From contig OZ014422.1 of assembly GCA_963965975.1 (NCBI GenBank), forward strand, positions 62,001-126,000: a DNA stretch of 64,000 nt. Reading direction: 5' to 3'. Of this stretch, positions 25,586 to 36,407 are shown piece by piece (position 1 is the first letter of the stretch; every line of letters begins with the position of its first letter). The translations under genes were made by a program, and so were the position numbers. The stretch is from Xestospongia bergquistia. Its lineage: Eukaryota > Porifera > Demospongiae > Haplosclerida > Petrosiidae. Below the pieces are notes generated by a model. That model saw nothing but the letters and a program-made list of their open reading frames with translations. It ran no database searches and was not told the origin of the DNA.

Positions 25586-28500
25586 TCATAGGAAAATATC
25601 ACGTGATCTAATATTCTGCCCAAAATTTAGGCAAAATGTCTTTGTAAAGGGGATGCAATTAAGATACTGGAATCCGTCCCAAGCATCTTGAACAACATAG
25701 AATAAAACAAAAAACAAAATATACAGATATATCACTAATGGTAGGCCGGCAGCAATAAAAATATACTTTGATATTTGAATCCAATCTTTCTTAGGATTAT
25801 ATTCTCGTCTGTGTTTATCACGATAATATGCTAACTCAGCATCAAGTGGTCGATAATAAGGTACAAATATACCACTTAATAGAATACCAAATACAAACCC
25901 TCCAAGATGAGCAAAGTTATCAATAAATGGAAACAGCCCACAACACATCAATATAATAATGATGATCATTAATTTGAGAGCTTCAAGCCACGGTTTAACA
26001 AGACGATGTGCTTGATACATTGTATAGATTAAGAAGAAAGCTATAATTCCAAATATTCCCCCAGCTGGTCCAACCTGTAATACAAAACAGTAAATTGAAA
26101 CCACATAACTAAATTCCCAAAAAGCAACTACTTCCATATATGGTAATACTAACCTCAGGATTATAAGGTACAAACACTGCACTAACAATGTTACCTCCTA
26201 TGCCACTACCAATATAGATAATAGTTGTACGCAACCATCCTAAATACTTTTCAACATGTCGTAGGATTAGGAAATGAAAGGTGAGTGTGAACACTAAATG
26301 AATAATACTAAAAAATAAGATATAATTACAAACAAAGATAATTAATACAATCTACCCAGCGTGAAGGAATAAAGCTGTCCAAACACGATAGAATTGGTCA
26401 GGATTATTCATTGAACCAAATGGCAACAAGCCACATATGTCACTCAGACAATCGACCTAGACATGATAGGTATGTGAAATAGAGTATCACCATGACAACC
26501 AACAATATTCTTTGATGTAGTTGATATAATCTTACTATGTGGACACATATTATGACAAACAGATGATGTAATAATCTCTTTGACTCAAAGCATTATTGAA
26601 TAATTGCATAAAGATTATACTACAACCTACTTTGTATAGTAGCTTATATGCCAACCTAACCTTATATACTAAACTGACCTCATATACTAACCTAACCTTA
26701 TATACTAACCTGACCTTATTATACCAACCATACTAGCCTGACCTAACCTGTGAACAAAGGAAAGCATCAGAATGAAATTTCCCTTGTAAAAAGCTGCAAT
26801 GTTCTTGAGTAGTAATTAAACAGTGTGCCTGAATACCAACACAACATGGTCGTCCAGTTAATGTACAAGTTAAATGTCTCGAGTCACTTTGATCTTGAGA
26901 CTCTGTACAAATCTAAACCAAAAAAATAATAATACTATTAATATAATAATACTATTAATATAATAATACTATTAATATAATACTACTATTAATATAATAT
27001 AGTACTTACAGGCCATTCAGTAATATCACCTCTCCAACGAGAATCTCTTGATGGATCTGGATTAATACAACTCCTATAGATACACTCCATATAATATTAA
27101 TATTAATTATACATTATTACTAACAGTGGTGAAGTCCCACACACTGCTCTGTTAGAATATAAAGATGATGTGAAATTATCTTCAAAGACAAAATCAGCAA
27201 ACAGTTCCTAATTATCACAACAATGAAAGGAGCTTTAATGTAATTTACTAACAGGGCACTTGTCTTCAGAGCTAACTTGAACACATCCAGACCGATCTTT
27301 ACGGACACAACATCCAGAACTATTACCTTCTCTAAATATATCATTATTAATACCGCGATACAATTGACGATCGTAACGCATACAAGGACCATACTTAGCA
27401 CCTAACAACACTAATGCATCCTGTTAACAAACATTGGTAACAATAGAAACAATTTAATAATGACTTACCTGAGGGGGTCCACCCCACACATTAGGTGTAA
27501 TATTTCTCTCTTGGACTTCAACAGCAAGATTACTTTGTTGTATTAGAGCACGTTCAGTAAATTGATCAAAGCCATAAGGAGCAAATCCGTAAACAGCTAA
27601 ACTGAAAATTAAAACAAATATTTGAACTGTCATCAACCAGTAAGTAAAGAATGGTCTAGAGAAGGTCAAAAAGTTAACAGGTTATGTCATCACCATGGTT
27701 ACCGATGTAGAGATGATTTCTCCAATTCCTCTAATTTTTGTCGAGTACTGCTATGAACATGTTTGTAACGAAAATTGAGGAGACGAAATGTGACTCCACC
27801 CAAAACTTGATAGGGTTCACGATGTTGTTTACTAAACAAACGAGGGATTCTTAATTTACGACGTCGCTGACGAGGACCATCATATGAAACTAGAGAACAT
27901 TATGACATCATAATATAACAAGATAATAGTACCTTCACGTTCTAATGAGTAATAATGAGGAGGAGGTTCCTCTTCTATTGGAGTCATGATAGTATGCTCA
28001 GCAGTAAACCTATAATCATGTCATCATAATGATGTAATGCTCTATTGTACCTTCCAGTACGTCCATCAACATTTTCTTCACCAAAGAAATCCTTGTCCTG
28101 ATCAATAATAATAATAATAATTAATTAAAGTAAATTTGTAGTTACATTGAAAAATCGATGAGATTTTCCAAGAGTGGATGTCGAGTCAATTGAATCAACT
28201 CTCTACAAAAAAATCAATAGGTAATAAACCACACCCACTTATTAATAAACCTGTAATTGAGAGGTAGATGGCGGCAATCTCATTAAAGCTATTCCATCAT
28301 CTTCATCTGTTTCTTCTTCTTCATGGATGACATCAAAGCTTTTTTGTACACCTGCCGTAACAAGTGGTTGTGTCTCTGGGGGATGAACCTAAATTAATTA
28401 TAATTAATTATGGCAGTAATATGATATATTACAGGTCATACACAATATGTGATTGACTTACTTTTGATAGAAATCTTAGACTCAAGAATGCAATTTTCCA

Positions 28501-29343
28501 TAAATCTGGCTTAGCTTCAGTTTCCTCAACTTCCAAAGCTTGTAATCTTCCAGTAGGTTTATGTAGATATGTTCTGGTCAATGTAGACTCATCATAAGAT
28601 GTTGTTTGAGTTGGTAAACTAATACTATGTTCTAATGGTGGACGGTCTAATGAACGCTGCCTGATCGCACTCATACCAGAATCTACTGACGTTTGTTTTA
28701 TTTTACCAATCTTAGGATGAATTGAGTCCAATTCAATAGTCTCTGGTGTTCTCAGAGATTTTTGTCTCTCTCCTTTGACTACATCAGAATAGGGAGTTGA
28801 AGTTGCTGATGGAACATCTCCTAAAGGTGGTGGAGATTTGACAAGATCTGATCGAACACTAAGTTGTCGTAACAATGAATGAGTTGTCACTGGAGATACT
28901 AAAAACATTAATAAAATCATATAATTATATAACATTATAAAGTACCAGTCTCATGAGGTATAATAGCTTTAAAAAGTGATGGTTCACAACTGTATTCAGA
29001 TGATGGAGTGGTCTCTAATTTTTTCGCAACTTTTCCTACAACAATACTTCGTTGGAGAGCATCTTGATGAGTATGAGTTGATTCAGGATGTTCTAGACCA
29101 ATAAATTGAAGAGTTTGTCTACAAGAGAAATAGTCGTATGTACACACTATACAGTAAATCAACTTACCTCTTCACTAACTTCCTCAAAGTCTCCCATTTA
29201 CTATTAGAAGTAGTACTGCCTGTACTAACTGCCGACGACTGAGTCCCGTAATCGACTTGATTACCACTTGATCCGGCAACAATAGTCGATGCTTGTCCTT
29301 CCTCAGGTATACTATCGAGTGTACCACTTCCTAAAGACGCCAT
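25586..29343 (-). CDS. RHBDF: iRhom, inactive rhomboid pseudoprotease
   Basis: ATG at 29343 ([20 protein letters not shown]), stop at 25586. A long cytosolic N-terminus with [15 protein letters not shown] and [14 protein letters not shown] is followed by a first membrane span ([20 protein letters not shown]), the luminal cysteine-rich iRhom domain ([20 protein letters not shown] then [16 protein letters not shown]) and the rhomboid core ([51 protein letters not shown]). The catalytic GxS serine is replaced by alanine with the iRhom-specific proline before it (GPAGG), so it should be protease-dead. iRhoms guide ADAM17 and EGF-type ligands through the secretory pathway. The C-terminal [13 protein letters not shown] is also iRhom-like. 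Vertebrate RHBDF1/2 arose later, so no number is given. Confidence 0.93.
26600..26735. repeat. Degenerate tandem repeat in an iRhom intron
   Basis: Several imperfect copies of a roughly 16-bp unit of the form TATACTAACCTAACCT on the plus strand. Confidence 0.7.
26927..27000. repeat. AT-rich tandem repeat in an iRhom intron
   Basis: Four to five copies of a unit of the form AATAATACTATTAATAT. Confidence 0.8.
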
Positions 29344-29435
29344 TAGCTGCCTTCCTCTCTTTTAACAGCACTTACTCACCATATTGTGTAATTATTACTA
29401 ATTAAAATTCATTGGAATTTAGGGGGTGTGTCGTC
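29344..29435. promoter_or_regulatory. Divergent promoter RHBDF / GALK
   Basis: 92 bp between start codons on opposite strands. No specific motif recognised. Confidence 0.45.
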
Positions 29436-30107
29436 ATGGCAGCGGTACCTCGTGATAGAGAAAGTGCTTTAAAGACTTGCTTAGATGAAGCTTTGCAAGT
29501 ATTTAAGGACAAAATTGATCCAGATATAAAGCCAGTCATTGCAACATATGCTCCTGGTCGAGTTAATCTTATTGGAGAGCACACAGACTACAATGATGGG
29601 TGTGTTCTTCCTATGGTAAATATTTTAATATTTTATATAATTAATCTAATACTAATATCTCTTATAATAGGCTCTTCATCTTGTTACTGTAATTGTAGGA
29701 CGGCCGACTGCTAATGGAGACAAATGTCGAGTTATAACATGTTCTGATTTAGGTACAACTACCAAGACAGATGTTGTATTTCAAATACCAGATCCTCCGA
29801 CACAAGATGAAGTTGATAATCCGAAAACACGCATTCAACTCTCTACTCCATCTTGGTGTCATTATATTCAAGGTGTTGTTGCTTTAATGAATGGAAATTA
29901 CAGGGGCGGCAAAGTTAATCAAATTGTGGGAGTACCACCATTTGAAGCTGTCATAGTGTCTTGTGTTCCAATTGGAGGGGGTGTGTCTAGTTCTGCAGCT
30001 CTTGAAGTAGCCACTTGTCTCTTTGTAGAAGAGTTATGTAAATATAAAGGGATAGATATTTTGCAAAAATCTGACGAAGTGAGTGAGCTGTTTATTATAA
30101 AATATGA

Positions 30108-30164
<57 letters not shown>

Positions 30165-31104
30165 GGAGAAGGCTTTGTTATGTCAGAAGGCAGAACATAT
30201 GTATGCAGGAGCTCCTTGTGGTATCATGGACCAGTTTGTATCAGTGATGGCACAAGATAATAAAGCTCTTTTTATTGACTGCCAGTATGTTCATTTAAAA
30301 GTGTCATGAATATTACTCTCTCTCTCTCTCTCTCTCTCTCTCCAGACGTCAAGATGGTAAATCATTTCCAACTGAAAATGTCCCTCTAACTCTTAAAGAG
30401 AAAGGGTTAGTTGTATTAGTAACTAACTCTAATGTCAAACATTGTGTTGGAGATGGAGAGTATAGAAAGAGACGTGATCGTTGTTATGCTGCATGTGAGA
30501 AAATGGGAAAACAAACTCTTCGACAAGTTACTTTAGAGGAAATTGAAGGTACTTTATATAATGTATAATTTGTATTGATGAGATTTTATCAGCTGTAAAA
30601 CCAGTCTTGTTATCCCCTGTGTCTGATGGACCCACGGAATATGAATGTTCACTTCATGTTGTACAAGAGATTAAGAGAACAATTGAAGCAAAAGATGTAC
30701 TCAAAAATGATGACTTTAAACAGTTTGGTAGACTTATGAATGACAGTCATACAACATTGAGGTATGAAGTTGATATTGTGTGTTCTATTGTGATATTATG
30801 TTGTAGTAATACTTATAAAGTGAGTTGTTTTGAACTGGACAAACTGGTTGAGCTAGCTAGACAAGATCCACGAGTTTATGGATCTCGTATGACTGGTGCA
30901 GGATTTGGTGGTTGTACGGTAACTTTGTTAGAAGAAGGAGCTGTTGAGAGTACTATACAACGAATTAAAGTATAGTATTGATGATGTAATGTTAGATATT
31001 ACCCCTATAATTAGGATGGTTATTGCAATGAAAATGGTCAAAGACTGGAAGCTACCTTTTTTGTAGCCTCTCCTTGCAGTGGAGCTGGTGTTCTTCAAAT
31101 TTAA
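29436..31104 (+). CDS. GALK1: Galactokinase
   Basis: Seven exons (29436-29615, 29671-30078, 30166-30284, 30346-30548, 30593-30761, 30807-30969, 31015-31104). The protein starts [20 protein letters not shown]. All three GHMP galactokinase motifs are present: [15 protein letters not shown] (sugar site), [16 protein letters not shown] (ATP loop) and [29 protein letters not shown] carries the catalytic Asp. The enzyme phosphorylates galactose at C1 in the Leloir pathway in the cytosol. The C-terminus [20 protein letters not shown] resembles the GALK1 end. The ATG at 29436 is chosen because upstream codons in frame have no AUG. GALK2-type GalNAc kinase is less likely from the signature sequence. 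Confidence 0.95.
30109..30163. repeat. (ATT)n microsatellite
   Basis: About 18 uninterrupted ATT units filling the 3' half of the second galactokinase intron, ending at the TTAAG acceptor. Confidence 0.97.
30315..30344. repeat. (TC)n polypyrimidine microsatellite
   Basis: CT/TC run forming the polypyrimidine tract just before a galactokinase 3' splice site (CCAG at 30342-30345). Confidence 0.95.
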
Positions 31105-31242
31105 ACATTTTGTGTTAGCTAGTTCTTGTATTTTTAGTGTGTTATTGAAATATTATAACAAAACATTAAAAAACTCAATGACATAACACACACACTATAT
31201 ATAGTATTTATTAGTTACATAGACACATGTCTATCACATGAC

Positions 31243-31931
31243 TCAGTCATTCAGTGTTATAGGCAGAACAATAACTAATATTATGATGGTCAAGAGAACA
31301 GTTCCAATAGATATTGAGAGACGACTCAATAAACGTACAGTAATAGCTTCACTCCATGCATTACGAACCTGACCAGCAGCTACACTCTCCTTTACCTGTT
31401 AAAGGGAAGTGTTTTATAATAGACATCATACAATAACTAGACCTTGCCAGCCATATATAAGGCTACCAGACCAAGTGGAAAAAAACAAATAACAGCCATC
31501 ACAGCCAGCACTGTATAATCAGGTGGAGGTGAGATAGTAGCACAGGCAATGGGTCGTCCTCGTTCCACCTAATGTATGTAAATATTATATATAAATACAT
31601 TACATTATTAAACTTACCACAATAGTTGTCTGTCGAATTTGTTGTTGTTGTGGTTGGTAAGCTGGAGGTGGGGGACCACTCAAATTTGGACCAGGAGGAC
31701 CATAACTGTATGGAGGAGGAGCTGCTTGAGGAGGATCTACGGAGGGAACATATTGACGTGGTCTATTTACAATGTACTCTTACCTAAAAGCTTCTGTCTG
31801 TCTTCCATGTCACTGCAATGTTGGGACTTTCCCAGTAGGCGTGGCCCTTAGCAGTTTACGGAAATATACAACCTTTGTCAATTTTGTAAAGTTACTTACT
31901 GTTTGCTACCATCATTTGCTGTTTGACTCAT
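31243..31931 (-). CDS. CD225/dispanin-family two-span membrane protein
   Basis: Exons 31900-31931, 31618-31762, 31443-31568 and 31243-31395 join in phase to 151 residues. After MSQTANDGSKQPRQYVPSVD comes a proline/glutamine-rich cytosolic region (PPPYSYGPPGP, QPQQQQIRQTT). The CD225 core is PDYTVLAVMAVICFFPLGLV, ALYMAGKVKESVAAGQVRNA, then a second span SIGTVLLTIIILVIVLPIT. CD225 proteins (IFITM, PRRT, SynDIG) are dispanins that affect membrane fusion and trafficking; the role here is unknown. The first exon is only 32 bp. Its ATG is 5 bp from that of the opposite-strand MAP2K. It is separated from the tandem CD225 run at 36.4-40.8 kb by the two kinases. Confidence 0.82.
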
Positions 31932-31936
31932 ACACA

Positions 31937-34415
31937 ATGCCATCCAGTAAGTTAATAATGGAAATCTTTATCTAAACTATGTTTAATATTATTTTCTTTT
32001 TTAGAAGGTAAATTTAGATCTAGAGCTGGACCTATCACTCCATTAAAGATGCCAGATCCTCCTCAGATCCAGAAGCCTCCAGAAGATCACGATGTGTAAG
32101 TAGATTTGTAGTTTATCTCATTATATATTGTTTGCTGCTACAGATTTCATGTCCTCCCTGATAAGACTACTGTTACTATTGATAATGAGGTAGTTAGATG
32201 AATGGACAGATAAATAGATGGAGATGGATGAATGGATGAATCTTTGAATGGGTGGTTGACTGGTTGGATGAATGGATGAATCTTTCGATGGATGAATGGA
32301 TGGATCTTTCGATGGATGAATGGATGGGTGTATGATGAATATAATTGTTAATTAATTAATATAATGAGGGGTATTTTCCCTTTTAATGTTCTAATATCCT
32401 GTTTTGTTATATTGCATAATTGATATAGACGTTTGAACTAACAGTGGATGGACTTGATGTATTAGAAGAACTTGGGCGTGGTCAATATGGGCAAGTAAAT
32501 AAAATGAGACATAAAGAAACTGGAAAAATAATGGCAGTCAAAGTATGTACATTTAATAATATGTGTTTAATTATGTATTGTACATGTAATAATATGTTTT
32601 TAATTATGTATTGTACATGTAATAATAATATGTTTTTAATTATGTATTGTACATGTAATAATATGTTTTTAATTATGTATTGTACATGTAATAATATGTG
32701 TTTAATTATGTATTGTGCATATAATGTTTTAGTTTTATATTTTACATGTAATATATGTTGTGTTATACAAAGGAGTACATTCCATTCCATTCAATTTCCT
32801 GTTCAGGTTTGTTTATACTCTTTCACTCCTCTGCAGAGAATACGGGCCACACCTGACCAAGCTGAGAACAAGAGACTATTAATGGATTATAACGTTGCTC
32901 TTAGAAGTGTAGATTGTCCCTATACAATAATGTTTTATGGAGCTTTGTTTAGAGAGGTAATAAAATTCATGACCACAACATTGACTCAGCATTCTTGTTG
33001 TTAATTTCATACATAAATTCCTGTGGGATTTAATGGGGAATTTTTTATAATAGGGAGATGTGTGGATATGTATGGAATTAATGGACAAATCATTAGACAA
33101 ACTCTATCAGTTGGTCTATAACAAATTACAAGAAGATATTCCAGAAGTTGTTGTAGGAAAAATGGCATTAGCAGTGAGTAATTATTAATAATATGATAAT
33201 ATATTATGATATAATTGATAGACCTTAAAGGCACTTACTTATCTTCATGATAAATTGAATGTTATGCACAGAGGTAAATGACACTATTATGGGATGGTGA
33301 CTATTGTGTATTATGTGATGGTGACTATCGTGTATTATGTGATGGTGACTATTGTGTATTATGTGATGATGACTATTGTGTATTATGTGATGGTGACTAT
33401 TGTGTATTATGTGATGGTGACTATCGTGTATTATGTGATGGTGACTATCGTGTATTATGTGATGGTGACTATTGTGTATTATGGGATGGTGACTATTGTG
33501 TATTATGTGATGATGACTATTGTGTATTATGTGATGGTGACTATTATGTATTATGGGATTATGATTATGTGTATTATGTGATGATGACTATTGTGTATTA
33601 TGTGATGGTGACTATTATGTATTATGTGATGGTGACTATCATGTATTATGTGATGGTGACTATTGTGTATTATGTGATGGTGACTATTGTGTATTATGTG
33701 ATGGTGATTGTTATCTTGTTATAGATGTCAAACCCTCTAATATTTTAATTAATCAACAAGGGGAAATAAAGTTATGTGATTTTGGTATTGCTGGAGAACT
33801 AGTTAACTCATTAGCTAAAACAGATATAGGATGTCGGCCATATTTAGCTGTAAGTTGACATCCTAACATTACTAATGATTTAATATTTCCTTAGCCTGAG
33901 AGAATTTATGGAGGTCAACATAAATATGATCATAGATCAGATGTGTGGAGTTTAGGGATTACTTTAGTGAGTCATGTGACTTCAATGTAACTGTCATGTG
34001 ACCTAATTTCCTATTAATTAGTATGAGCTGGCAATGGGGAAGTTCCCTTATCCTCCTTATAGGAACCTCTTTGAACAGATGAAGTTAGTTGTTGAAGGTG
34101 ACCCACCTCGTCTTCCTCCAGATAGTCAATTTTCAGATGATTTCAAAGATTTTGTTGCTCAATGGTATACAACTATTTATAAATAATAATATTATTATAT
34201 GTTTATTAATAGTTTAACAAAGGAGAGAGATGAACGACCTCGTTATGAAGTGTTAAATGTAGGGTCATACTCATTATTATATATTGTTATATGACTCATT
34301 ATAGGAGCATCCTTTTATATTAAGAATAGAACAGACTGTAGTTGATATGGCTGATTGGTATAAAACTGTCCTTACTAAGGAAGCTGAACTGCCTGCTGAG
34401 GTACCACCTACATGA
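31937..34415 (+). CDS. Dual-specificity MAP kinase kinase, MKK3/MKK6 type
   Basis: Start [20 protein letters not shown] is short and basic. Kinase motifs: glycine loop [16 protein letters not shown] lysine in [45 protein letters not shown], catalytic loop [29 protein letters not shown] activation loop with the S-x-A-K-T phosphosites, and GCRPYLAPERI. The RIRAT, KRLLMD and [19 protein letters not shown] blocks are closest to MKK3/6, which activate p38. The activation loop appears one residue shorter between the Thr and Cys than in human MKK6. Introns at 32.5-32.8 kb and 33.27-33.72 kb hold minisatellites. Stop at 34415, tail to tail with an MKK4-like gene. Confidence 0.92.
32196..32335. repeat. 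GATG/GATGGATGAATG tandem repeat in MAP2K intron
   Basis: Imperfect tetranucleotide-derived units (GATGAATGGATGAATCTTT, GATGGATGAATGGATG) in an early intron of the MKK3/6-like gene. Confidence 0.85.
32569..32735. repeat. 33-bp minisatellite in MAP2K intron
   Basis: Five copies of a 33-bp unit (one copy 36 bp) containing AATTATGTATTGTACATGTA, starting at 32569, 32602, 32638, 32671 and 32704. It lies between the exons for IMAVK and RIRAT. Confidence 0.9.
33293..33718. repeat. 24-bp minisatellite in MAP2K intron
   Basis: About 17-18 copies of a 24-bp unit containing GATGGTGACTATTGTGTATT, with few substitutions. It fills the intron that splits the catalytic loop (NVMHR / DVKPSN). Because the period is a multiple of three it is open in several frames, which creates long spurious reading frames. 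Confidence 0.95.
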
Positions 34416-34652
34416 CTAAGTCTATAAATAGTAACAGTTTGCATCTAAAAATAGCACACTCTGTCTTTCTTCTTCTTTTATTAGTGCTTAGTGTTAATCA
34501 GATTTCTGTGTTTTTATGTGTAGAATTTGATTCAAAAATTATTTTATAAAATTTGGGTGTGGCTAACCACAACCATGTCAACAAATTGAGGCAAGCAAGT
34601 ACAAATGATACATGTAATAATTAGTGAACGAGTTATAATTAAATACCGTTAA

Positions 34653-36202
34653 TTAAGGAGCACCTCCTTGGGCTTCGTCCTTTTTTCTCTTAATATTAGT
34701 GTACCAGCCTATGACATCAACAGAATCATCATTATTATATTGCTTAAAAAACTCCATGTCTTGAAGCTGTTCATAATTAGGACGGTTTGATGAATCTTTA
34801 ACAAGACTATAATATAATAAATTATTAAATAACATTAATAGTACACAGACACATACCATGCTGCTGTAAACTGTTGAAGTGGTTCAGAGAAGGTATCTGC
34901 TGGTAGTACAGGAGGTGGTCCACTGACTACAGCATTGAGCTGATCAAAAATGGTGTTCCATTTACTATACGGAAAAGATCCTTGAGCTAACTCCACCTAT
35001 AATGGATATATGGATATATTGAGTATGGATACACACTTACCAATGTGATACCATAACTCCAAACATCAGACTGTATTGTATAACCTAATGAAGCACGAAC
35101 TGGATCAATCCTCTCGGGCGCCATATATGGTCGACACCCAACGTCCATTGTCCTAGCAATAGAATCCACAAGTTTACCGCTAATACCAAAATCACAAAGC
35201 TTAAAGTCTCCACTAGCACTCACCAAAATATTACTAGGTTTGACATCTGAAATAAAGATAATAATAAATATTATTAACAATGACTGACCTCTGTGTATAA
35301 TTTTAAGCTCTTTTTGTAGAAAATGAAGTGCCTTTATCATCTATAAGTTCAAACATGAATCAATTCTATTTAAAATATCTTCTACTTACAGCAACAGTCA
35401 TTTTGCCAAGTATATCTTCTGGTATACGCTCATTTAAAGTTTTATATACAATGTCTGAGACTTGAGCCATACTAGAATCTAACAACTCCATACATATCCA
35501 TACATGACCCTGTAATAAAGTAAGTTAATGAGATGTATATCTGTCTGTCTTACCTCACGTAGAAGACAACCGTAAGAATGTACAATAAAAGGACAAAGTT
35601 TTCCTTTTTTAATAACATCTAATTCCAACACGTTCCCATCAGAAACACGGAGATCTTTTAAAGGGATTTTCTAAAAGAGATACACATCAGAAACGTTACA
35701 GACCATACTATATTACCTTGACAGCCATATATTGTTTTGTTTTAACATGATACATTTTAGAAACGACACCAAAATGGCCTTCACCAATACTCCCTTTGTC
35801 TTCAAGATCCTCATTGCGACAAACATAGACCTAATGATTACATCATAATGACATTTGACCACACCCCTAATATACCTCATCATCAATATGTAATTGTTCC
35901 ATTTCAATGCTAACGGGAAGAGGAGGGTCATTAGCAGGTGTGGGCGTAGACCTGAAAGTAATACATTTAATTATAATAAATGATAATGACAGGAGTCTAT
36001 CTCACATTACTGGAGTGGGCGTAGAACTATTAACAAATCCACTAGTTGATGGAGTTAAAGGAGTTTGCCGCAAAGGCATTCTGGGTGGGCGTGGTCTTCT
36101 CGAGGGGTTAGAGGAGGAGATGTCAATATGCATTGCACCTATACATCAAGATATGAGAAATAAAAGTAATAGAAAAATTATCTTCTTACTTCTCCCGGAC
36201 AT
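34653..36202 (-). CDS. MAP2K4: Dual-specificity MAP kinase kinase, MKK4 type
   Basis: ATG 36202 (MSGR, short first exon), stop 34653. The N-terminus is proline/threonine-rich with RRPRPPRMPLRQTPLTPSTS. Kinase motifs: [123 protein letters not shown] and FDQL are MKK4-like; MKK7 would read KAKTRSAGCAAYMAPERIDP. MKK4 phosphorylates JNK and, less, p38. The C-terminus (MEFFKQYNNDDSVDVIGWY then a basic tail) is somewhat MKK7-like. Convergent with the MKK3/6-like gene with 237 bp between stops. Confidence 0.88.
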
Positions 36203-36407
36203 TATGAACGTGGCTCTCTCTAAGAGAGTCAAAATTTGAGTCACTGAAAGTACAGTTCGATGTTTGTTTGAATAAAATAAAGGGGAGCCACCATAACTTT
36301 AATTAGGGGTGTGGTTAAAAATATCACGTGATTGTGATTCACTTAATATCTATGAATAGTAAAATAATATTTCTAAAAATTGCTATCATAAGCCAAAAAA
36401 GACGAGA
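36203..36407. promoter_or_regulatory. Divergent gap MKK4 / CD225 pseudogene
   Basis: 205 bp between the MKK4 start and the ATG of the decayed CD225 copy. Contains TCACGTGAT near 36333; no other motif noted. Confidence 0.4.

Noticed and set aside
29402..29584. Minus-strand frame over the galactokinase first exon
   Set aside because: The plus strand carries the GHMP signature [15 protein letters not shown] at this place.
33278..33724. 148-codon repetitive open frame (DGDYCVLC units)
   Set aside because: It lies wholly inside an intron of the MKK3/6-like gene and exists because the 24-bp repeat is divisible by three.
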